Origin: CAZUHK01 sp964620345 | GTDB lineage: Bacteria; Planctomycetota; Phycisphaerae; Phycisphaerales; Zrk34 | Assembly (NCBI GenBank): GCA_964620345.1 | Contig: CAZUHK010000090.1 | Location: 1 to 12,188 of the forward strand | Direction of reading: 5' to 3' | Length of the DNA stretch: 12,188 nt | In this document: positions 7,826-12,188 of the stretch, piece by piece | Numbering within the stretch: the first letter of the stretch is position 1 | How the letters are laid out: each line of letters starts with the position of its first letter | Made by a program: the position numbers and the translations under genes | Notes under the pieces: generated by a model | Seen by the model: the letters and a program-made list of their open reading frames with translations, nothing else | Told to the model about the DNA's origin: nothing | Database searches by the model: none

Positions 7826-7853
7826 GACATTCAACATTCGGCATTCGGCATTC
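7826..7853 (-). repeat. Inverted heptad repeat array, four GAATGCC-type units
   Basis: Read on the minus strand, four consecutive units: GAATGCC, GAATGCC, GAATGTT, GAATGTC. The consensus is the same as in the opposed array at 7765-7799. The array sits just downstream of the nadA stop (7870-7872) and may act as a transcript 3'-end structure; that role is inference. Confidence 0.85.
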
Positions 7854-7869
7854 GTCGCCCGGCCTTGCT

Positions 7870-9117
7870 TCAATCCACGGTCGCGGGCTGGGCGTCGGGC
7901 GTCGGCTTGCCGGTGATCGACAGCATCCGCTCCAGCGCCACCAGCGACCACTTTTTCGTATGCTCGTCCACCTCGATCCGATTGACGACCTCGCCCTGGG
8001 CCAAATGGTCCAGTACCCACAGCAGGTGGGCCGGGTCGATGCGGTACATCGTGGTGCACAGGCACTGGCAGTCGCTGAGGATCTGCACGTGCACGTCGCG
8101 CGCCGCGGCCTGTTCGGCCAGGCGCTGCACCAGGTGCACCTCGGTGCCGATCGCCCATTTGCTGCCGGGCTCGGCCGCGTCGATCGCCTGGATGATGCCT
8201 TCGGTCGAGCCGGTCCTGTCCGCCTTCTGCACCACCGCGTGGTCGCACTCGGGGTGGACCATGACGGTGATGCCCGGGTGCTGGGCCTTGACCTGGTCCA
8301 CGTGCTCGGGACGGAATAATTTGTGCACTGAGCAGTGGCCCTTCCAGAGAATCACATCGCTGCGTTGGATGTCGTCTTCGTCCAACCCGCCCAGGCCTTC
8401 GGGGGCCTTGGGGTCCCACAGGCACATCTGCGTGGCCACGTCGTAGCCCATCGCCGCGGCGGTGTTTCGCCCCAGGTGTTGATCGGGCAGGAACAGCAGC
8501 TTGATCTGCTCATCAGCGGCCCGCGCGCCGTTCGAATCAAAGCGAGCCCGGCCGTCCCCGGCCCGGGCGTGCCCCGCATCACCCTCGGCCGCGGCCCCGC
8601 CGGCGAAGGCCCACTCCAGCACCGCCCGGGCATTGGAGCTGGTGCACACCGCCCCGCCGCGCTCGCCGACGAACGCCTTGATCGCCGCGGAGCTGTTCAT
8701 GTACGTCACCGGCACCACGCGCTGACCCGGCTCAAGCACCTCGTTGATCTGTTCCCAGGCGTCGCGCACGTCGTCGTCGGCGGCCATGTCCGCCATCGAA
8801 CAGCCGGCCGAGAGGTCGGGCAGGATGACCGCCGTGCCCTCGGGGGCGAGGATGTCGGCCGACTCGGCCATGAAGTGTACGCCGCAGAACACAACATACT
8901 TCGCCCCGACTTCGCGCACCTTCTGGGCGGCGAGCTGGCTGAGCTTGAACGAGTCGCCGGTAAAATGGGCGTGCCCCACCACCGCGTCCTGCTGGTAGTG
9001 GTGGCCGAGAATGACCAGGTCATTGCCCAGCTCGGCCTTGCGCGCGGCGATGGCGTCGGCCGTCTGGCCGGGGTCCATCGAGCGGTATCGCGAGGGCAGG
9101 GCGGGTTGCCAAAGCAT
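7870..9117 (-). CDS. nadA: Quinolinate synthase NadA
   Basis: Condenses iminoaspartate with dihydroxyacetone phosphate to quinolinate in de novo NAD synthesis; a cytoplasmic [4Fe-4S] enzyme. The 415 residues hold the family blocks in order: LVILGHHYQQDAVV, TGDSFKLSQLAA, FCGVHFMAESADIL, LPDLSAGCSMADMA (C106), VPVTYMNSSAAIKAF, VCTSSNA, LFLPDQHLGRNTA, LWKGHCSVHKLF (C262), VHPECDHAVV, TGSTEGI, WAIGTEVHLVQRL, and SDCQCLCTTMYRIDP near the C-terminus. C106, C262 and one Cys of the last cluster are the likely iron-sulfur ligands. The protein is longer than usual partly because of an Ala/Gly-rich insert at about residues 171-203, between VCTSSNARAVLEWA and the PDQHLGRN strand. ATG 9117 is supported by GGAG six bases upstream. 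nadB and nadC are not in the window. Identification is very firm. Confidence 0.97.
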   Translation of the reverse strand: MLWQPALPSRYRSMDPGQTADAIAARKAELGNDLVILGHHYQQDAVVGHAHFTGDSFKLSQLAAQKVREVGAKYVVFCGVHFMAESADILAPEGTAVILPDLSAGCSMADMAADDDVRDAWEQINEVLEPGQRVVPVTYMNSSAAIKAFVGERGGAVCTSSNARAVLEWAFAGGAAAEGDAGHARAGDGRARFDSNGARAADEQIKLLFLPDQHLGRNTAAAMGYDVATQMCLWDPKAPEGLGGLDEDDIQRSDVILWKGHCSVHKLFRPEHVDQVKAQHPGITVMVHPECDHAVVQKADRTGSTEGIIQAIDAAEPGSKWAIGTEVHLVQRLAEQAAARDVHVQILSDCQCLCTTMYRIDPAHLLWVLDHLAQGEVVNRIEVDEHTKKWSLVALERMLSITGKPTPDAQPATVD

Positions 9118-9153
9118 GAAAGACTCCCATAAATCGCTGTTGCCACCGGCGAC

Positions 9154-9159
9154 ATTATA
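9154..9159 (-). promoter_or_regulatory. Probable -10 box for nadA
   Basis: On the minus strand the sequence is a perfect TATAAT, 36 bp upstream of the nadA ATG, in the divergent gap between nadA and the sigma factor gene. No good -35 hexamer lies 16-18 bp further upstream (TTGAGG is present but only 8 bp away), so an activator or a weak -35 would be needed. Confidence 0.45.
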
Positions 9160-9247
9160 CCGCCGACCCTCAAGCGGCCAGCGCTTTGGACCGATCTTTT
9201 ACGCTGAAGCCCGACGCACAATCTTTCGCCACGATGGATAAATGCAC

Positions 9248-9277
9248 TTGATACCGCGGCGGCCCAGCCAATACAGT
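9248..9277 (+). promoter_or_regulatory. Possible sigma-70-type promoter for the sigma factor gene
   Basis: TTGATA (9248-9253, five of six consensus bases) is followed after 18 bp by TACAGT (9272-9277, four of six). Transcription would start around 9284, about 60 bp before the ATG and inside the adjacent 15-bp palindrome. The match is plausible but not strong. Confidence 0.35.
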
Positions 9278-9280
9278 ACG

Positions 9281-9295
9281 AGGTCAAGTTGACCT
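9281..9295. promoter_or_regulatory. 15-bp perfect palindrome, possible operator
   Basis: AGGTCAAGTTGACCT is a 7-bp inverted repeat around one central G. It begins 3 bp after the possible -10 box of the sigma factor gene, an ordinary place for a repressor to act. The part AAGTTGACCTGCT (9286-9298) recurs at 9400-9412 inside the coding region. The binding protein is unknown. Confidence 0.4.
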
Positions 9296-9344
9296 GCTTG
9301 GCCGGCACACATCCCCGGCAGGTCTGGGAGGAATCGGTAGAAAG

Positions 9345-10310
9345 ATGGCTCAAGTGAGCTTGGCATCTGACCTTCAGGTCTACCTGAAGCAGATCAACGA
9401 AGTTGACCTGCTCACGGCGGACCAGGAAAAGGAACTGGCCTGGCGGATCATCCGCGAGTCCTGTCCCGACGCGCGCGATCACCTGACCCGCGCCAACCTG
9501 CGCCTGGTCGTGTCGATCGCCAAGAACTACGCCAACCGCGGCCTGCCGCTGACGGACTTGATCGAAGAGGGCAACCTGGGCCTGCTCAAGGCGGTCGAGT
9601 CGTTCGACCCCACCCACGGCGCGCGGTTCAGCACCTACGCCTCGTGGTGGATCAAGCAGGCGATCAAACGCTCGCTGATCAACGCGGTGCAGCCGATTCA
9701 CATCCCCGCGTACATGGTCGAGCTGATCGCCCAGTGCAAGCGCGCCACGCGCAAACTCGAAGACGACCTGGGCCGCCCGCCGACCATCGACGATCTGGCC
9801 GCGGAGATGGAGCTGTCCGCGGAGAAGGTGCGGATGATCCGCCACGCGATCAAGGCCTTCCAAAGACCCAGCCAGAACCCCACCAACGCCGACGGCGAAA
9901 GCTTCTCCCTGGCCGACATGGTCCCGGACGACCACAACCCCGGCCCCGAGGCGCCGGTGCTCGCGGCCGACGAGTTCGAGCTGATCTACCAGTTGCTCGA
10001 GACGATCGACGACCGCGAGGCGACGGTTCTTCGGCTTCGTTTCGGGCTCGACGGTGAAGAGCCGCTGACGCTCAAAGAGATCGGCGAGCGCGTGGGCCTG
10101 ACACGCGAGCGCGTGCGCCAGATCGAGATCGCGGCGCTGCACAAGCTCAACGGCAAGCTGACGCGGATGTACGGCGAGCCGGTCGACACCGAAAAGGACG
10201 AAGCGGACGAAGCGGATGAACCGGGCGCATCCTCCGAGGCCACCGGGACCGCCGAGGCCGCCGAGGCCAGACGCCTCGCCCGGCGCCCCCGCCGCCGCAA
10301 GGTCGGTTAA
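9345..10310 (+). CDS. RpoD-type (sigma-70 family) RNA polymerase sigma factor
   Basis: Directs RNA polymerase core to promoters. The 321 residues start with region 1.2 (SDLQVYLKQINEVDLLTADQE), continue with region 2 (RANLRLVVSIAKNYANRG, LIEEGNLGLLKAVESFDP, and FSTYASWWIKQAIKRSLIN for -10 recognition and melting), region 3 (PTIDDLAAEMELSAEKV, residues about 146-170) and region 4 (TIDDREATVLRLRFGLDGEEP, then the helix-turn-helix LTLKEIGERVGLTRERVRQI, about 241-260). Region 1.1 is missing, which fits a group 2 or short group 1 factor such as those common in planctomycetes. An unusual tail from about residue 275 is acidic and low-complexity (DEADEADE) and ends in RRLARRPRRRKVG. The ATG is preceded by GGGAGGA about 12 bases upstream, a rather long spacing. 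It is transcribed divergently from nadA. Whether it is the primary sigma factor cannot be decided here. Confidence 0.95.
   Translation: MAQVSLASDLQVYLKQINEVDLLTADQEKELAWRIIRESCPDARDHLTRANLRLVVSIAKNYANRGLPLTDLIEEGNLGLLKAVESFDPTHGARFSTYASWWIKQAIKRSLINAVQPIHIPAYMVELIAQCKRATRKLEDDLGRPPTIDDLAAEMELSAEKVRMIRHAIKAFQRPSQNPTNADGESFSLADMVPDDHNPGPEAPVLAADEFELIYQLLETIDDREATVLRLRFGLDGEEPLTLKEIGERVGLTRERVRQIEIAALHKLNGKLTRMYGEPVDTEKDEADEADEPGASSEATGTAEAAEARRLARRPRRRKVG
9372..9389. repeat. 18-bp palindrome within the start of the sigma factor gene
   Basis: CTTCAGGTCTACCTGAAG is a perfect 8-bp inverted repeat with a 2-bp centre, in codons 10-15 of the sigma gene. It shares AGGTC half-sites with the upstream palindrome at 9281-9295. 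It may be chance codon use or a second protein-binding site. Confidence 0.35.
10197..10223 (+). repeat. 9-bp tandem repeat encoding the acidic Asp-Glu-Ala tail
   Basis: GACGAAGCG occurs twice in tandem, followed by a degenerate third copy GATGAACCG. It codes for DEADEADEP in the extra C-terminal tail of the sigma factor. Repeat slippage is a likely origin of this variable segment. Confidence 0.6.
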
Positions 10311-10430
10311 GCCGCATCGCCTTTGACAAATCTGCCACACCCGCGACGCCGATTCGCTGGCCCGCGATGGAACCGCCGGTTAGCATAGTGGCCCGTTCAA
10401 TGATCCATGGACCGGTGCCGCGTCGCCGAA

Positions 10431-10435
10431 AGGGG
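10431..10435 (+). promoter_or_regulatory. Ribosome binding site deciding the lipoprotein start
   Basis: AGGGG (within AAAGGGG) ends 9 nt before ATG 10445. Together with the signal peptide that begins there, it excludes the in-frame upstream ATG at 10367. Confidence 0.6.
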
Positions 10436-10444
10436 CAATTCATC

Positions 10445-11824
10445 ATGCAACGACTCACCCATCTGATCGCGCTTATTCTCATGGCCGGCTCGCTGGTCGC
10501 CTGCGGGGGCGGCAGCAGCGAGGTGCCGCTGCCCGAAGGCGCGATCTCCGACGATGTGGTCATGCTCATCTGGGCCGACGTCGCAGCCCTGGCGCCCGAC
10601 AAGCTCCTGCAGACGATCGACTCGGTGGTCGACCAGATGCCCCCCGAGGTCTCGGCCGACGACCGGGCCCAGATGAAAGAGCAGGCCCGCGAAGCGATGA
10701 GCGAGTACCGGCAGATGCATCAGAAGATCGCCGACGCGGGCGCGACGGGGTTGCTGATCGGCATGCAGGCGCCTGCGAGCATGATGCAGGAGCCCGCGGG
10801 CTTCATGCTCGTGCGCGCCGGGGCCGGGGCCGACGCGGCCAAGCTCAAGGCCGCGGTCACCGCCCTGCCCGACGGGCCCGAGCCCGACGAGGTGAACATC
10901 GAACCCTTCGCCGACGGCTGGATGGTCGTGACCGACAACCAGGGCAAGTTGATCAAGCCCACCGGCGGCAGCGCGGCCGCGGCCGGCGTGTTCGAGGAGA
11001 TCTTCGCCCAAGCCCCCGGCGCGCCGATCCGCATGGCCTTCCGCATGAACGACCAGATGCGGCAGATGCTCGACAAGCAGGGCGGGCAGGCCGCGCAGGC
11101 CAACCCCATGGCCGCGGGCATGATCGGCGCGATGAAGAAGCTCAACTCCATCAGCGTGGCCGGCTACCTCGGCGACAACCCGCGGCAGGACATCGTCGCG
11201 GCGTTCGAAGACGCCGAGGCGGCCGAGCAGTTTTCCGATCTGCTCGACGGCGTGCTGAGCATGGTCAAGATGATGGCCGCCGGCTCACCCGAGGCCGACG
11301 CCCAGGCCGCGGCCAAGCTGCTCAATGAAATCAAGCTCGTGCAGGACGGCCCAAAGCTCTCGCTGAGTATGTCGGCCAACACGCTGCTGCCGGCGATGGG
11401 CCCGGCGATCCTCAACGCCCGCGCCGCGGCCCAGCAGACCGCCAGCGCCGCCAACGCCCGGCAGATCATCACCGCCCTGATCGTCTACGAAACCGACCAC
11501 GGCCAACTGCCAGAGTCGCTCGGCCAGCTCGTCGAGCAGGGCATCCTCCACGGCGGCGATGTGTTCCTCAACCCGCGGCTGAATCGCGACGATCCGCCGG
11601 CGACCATCGACGCCGCGTGGGTCACCGCCAACAGCGACTACGCCTACGCCCGGCCCGACCGACCGCTTGGCCAGTTCAGCCCGCAGACGATCCTGATCTA
11701 CGAAAAGCACGCCGATCGGCTCACGGACAAGCTGGTGGTCGGTTTCGCCGACGGCCACACCGAGCAACTACCGATCGACCAGGCCAGGCAACGCCTCGAA
11801 GCCGCGGGGATCGATGTGCAATGA
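10445..11824 (+). CDS. Lipoprotein with a C-terminal pseudopilin-like segment
   Basis: 459-residue predicted lipoprotein of unknown function. The N-terminus MQRLTHLIALILMAGSLVAC is a lipoprotein signal peptide with lipobox L-V-A-C; Cys20 would be lipidated and is followed by a GGGSS linker. Residues of about 25-310 are an alpha/beta domain I do not recognise (DDVVMLIWADVAALAPDKL, many Met and Ala). From about 313 the sequence changes to TLLPAMGPAILNARAAAQQ, NARQIITALIVYETDHGQLPESL (337-359), a Pro/Tyr-rich stretch and VGFADGHTEQL (434-442). This is the pattern seen in planctomycete type II secretion/DUF1559-like pseudopilins after their membrane helix (LLPAL..AR...NLRQI..AL..Y...G..P, ending FADGH). 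No prepilin cleavage site or N-methylated Phe helix is present, so it should not assemble as a pilin. The gene starts 134 bp after the sigma factor gene on the same strand; no clear promoter was found in the gap. Confidence 0.8.
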   Translation: MQRLTHLIALILMAGSLVACGGGSSEVPLPEGAISDDVVMLIWADVAALAPDKLLQTIDSVVDQMPPEVSADDRAQMKEQAREAMSEYRQMHQKIADAGATGLLIGMQAPASMMQEPAGFMLVRAGAGADAAKLKAAVTALPDGPEPDEVNIEPFADGWMVVTDNQGKLIKPTGGSAAAAGVFEEIFAQAPGAPIRMAFRMNDQMRQMLDKQGGQAAQANPMAAGMIGAMKKLNSISVAGYLGDNPRQDIVAAFEDAEAAEQFSDLLDGVLSMVKMMAAGSPEADAQAAAKLLNEIKLVQDGPKLSLSMSANTLLPAMGPAILNARAAAQQTASAANARQIITALIVYETDHGQLPESLGQLVEQGILHGGDVFLNPRLNRDDPPATIDAAWVTANSDYAYARPDRPLGQFSPQTILIYEKHADRLTDKLVVGFADGHTEQLPIDQARQRLEAAGIDVQ

Positions 11825-11873
11825 ACAACGCGACGTGACGATCATGCGAGCGATGCGCGAGCCACCACTTTAG

Positions 11874-12079
11874 CCCGACACGGTTTGCGACGGCGAACTC
11901 GCGCTCACGCTCGAAGAGGCCCAAGAGGGTGGGTTTGTTGTCACTTCGCCCATGTGGCCGAAGTTGATCACGCAAGCCCAGACGGTGTGGTGTCCGAAGC
12001 ACTTATGATGGCTCGCGATGCGCTCGAAGGCCGCCGCGAGGCCCGGTTCAAACTGAGCGAACGGGCGAACGCCTCCTAG
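11874..12079 (+). pseudogene. HicB-like antitoxin remnant, frameshifted by a 5-bp duplication
   Basis: Positions 11874-11988 read DGELALTLEEAQEGGFVV, then TSPMWPKLITQAQTV, matching the HicB antitoxin core (LTLE..EGGFVVTSP.LP.L.T.G.T). At 11984-11993 GGTGT is tandemly duplicated. After it the frame runs into a TGA at 12006-12008, while the frame two bases over continues as SEALMMARDALEGRRE, matching the following HicB helix (T..EAL..ARDALE), to a TAG at 12077-12079. Removing one GGTGT joins the halves as QAQTVSEALMMARDALEG, a normal HicB pattern. The 5' end is also lost: a TAG at 11871-11873 precedes the frame and there is no start codon. HicB normally neutralises the HicA mRNA-cleaving toxin; no hicA is seen. 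It could be a sequencing error, but the missing start suggests real decay. Confidence 0.6.
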
Positions 12080-12108
12080 AGCATCTTTCGGCGACCCGTA
12101 GCGGGCAC

Positions 12109-12144
12109 CACACCTTGTCCCGAAGGGCAACAAGGCAAGGTGTG
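12109..12144. repeat. REP-like hairpin with CACACCTTG arms
   Basis: CACACCTTG (12109-12117) is the exact reverse complement of CAAGGTGTG (12136-12144). Inside it, CCTTGT (12113-12118) can alternatively pair with ACAAGG (12130-12135) around CCC-GAA-GGG, so two mutually exclusive stems are possible. A third arm copy follows at 12163. The hairpin lies about 285 bp after the lipoprotein stop and has no U-tract. Confidence 0.5.
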
Positions 12145-12162
12145 ATGCCGTCCCCACCGGCG

Positions 12163-12188
12163 CACACCTTGCCGCTAAAGCGGACAAG
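12163..12188. repeat. Second REP-like hairpin, cut by the window edge
   Basis: CACACCTTG recurs at 12163-12171 and is followed by CCGC-TAAA-GCGG (12172-12183), a bulged A, and CAAG to the last base. The inner stem is complete. If the sequence outside continues GTGTG, the outer arm would match the first hairpin and make this a tandem repeat family. Confidence 0.45.

Noticed and set aside
7868..7878. GCTTCAATCCA shared by the 3' ends of nadA and the AsmA-like gene (also 3237-3247)
   Set aside because: Eleven bases spanning both stop codons, each encoding Leu/Val-Asp-stop in a GC-rich genome; too short to call a repeat or att site.
10323..10328. Perfect TTGACA just after the sigma factor stop, a possible -35 for the lipoprotein gene
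   Set aside because: No acceptable -10 hexamer lies 16-19 bp downstream; the TAGCAT at 10381 is too far away.
11854..11895. A plus-strand frame reading CASHHFSPTRFATA, reminiscent of the GSHHxF core of HicA toxins
   Set aside because: Only about 12 residues match, it overlaps the better-supported HicB frame, and stops lie close upstream. Probably coincidence, though a hicA scrap next to hicB would make sense.
1..12188. tRNA, rRNA, CRISPR, insertion sequence or prophage signals
   Set aside because: No cloverleaf-like CCA-ending sequence, no regularly spaced direct repeats with spacers, and no transposase, integrase or phage motifs were found on reading either strand.

Overview
This is a GC-rich (roughly two-thirds G+C by eye), gene-dense bacterial window that looks like a planctomycete genome, probably a Phycisphaerae-like lineage and probably a draft or metagenome assembly. 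The clues are two adjacent sulfatases, a lipoprotein ending in a planctomycete-style pseudopilin-like segment, a very large AsmA/TamB-like envelope protein, and heptad GAATGNC repeats of the kind I recall from planctomycete intergenic DNA. The taxonomic call is an inference; no rRNA is present.

Layout. Positions 1-277 hold the decayed remains of a ParE/RelE-type toxin. Two co-directional sulfatase genes follow on the + strand (320-1657 and 1719-3162). The second reads as a heparan N-sulfatase (sulfamidase)-like enzyme. It is split by a 10-N scaffold gap, and about 53 bases of minus-strand Lon protease coding sequence sit beside the gap. A 19-bp repeat flanks the artefact, and collapsing it restores one continuous 453-residue sulfatase. 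A convergent block on the - strand comes next: an AsmA-like protein of about 1,501 residues (3240-7745) downstream of nadA (7870-9117), separated by two opposed arrays of 7-bp repeats. A divergent intergenic region of 227 bp carries a -10 box for nadA and a possible promoter plus 15-bp palindrome for an RpoD-type sigma factor (9345-10310, +). After it comes a 459-residue lipoprotein (10445-11824, +) with a pilin-like C-terminus. The last 364 bases hold a HicB-like antitoxin remnant, broken by a 5-bp tandem duplication, and hairpin repeats that run off the window edge.

How the genes relate. The two sulfatases probably form a transcription unit for desulfation of sulfated glycans. Neither has a visible signal peptide, so they would act on imported or internally generated material. 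Their maturation motifs differ (a Ser-type SCPCR and a Cys-type CAVSR). nadA (NAD biosynthesis), the AsmA-like gene (envelope lipid homeostasis) and the sigma factor are core functions with no obvious pathway link. The two broken toxin-antitoxin pieces suggest past turnover of small mobile addiction modules at both ends. I found no tRNA, rRNA, CRISPR array, transposase or complete mobile element, and no clear multi-gene novel system. The most unusual items are the lipid-anchored pilin-like protein, the heptad arrays, and the chimeric join in the assembly.
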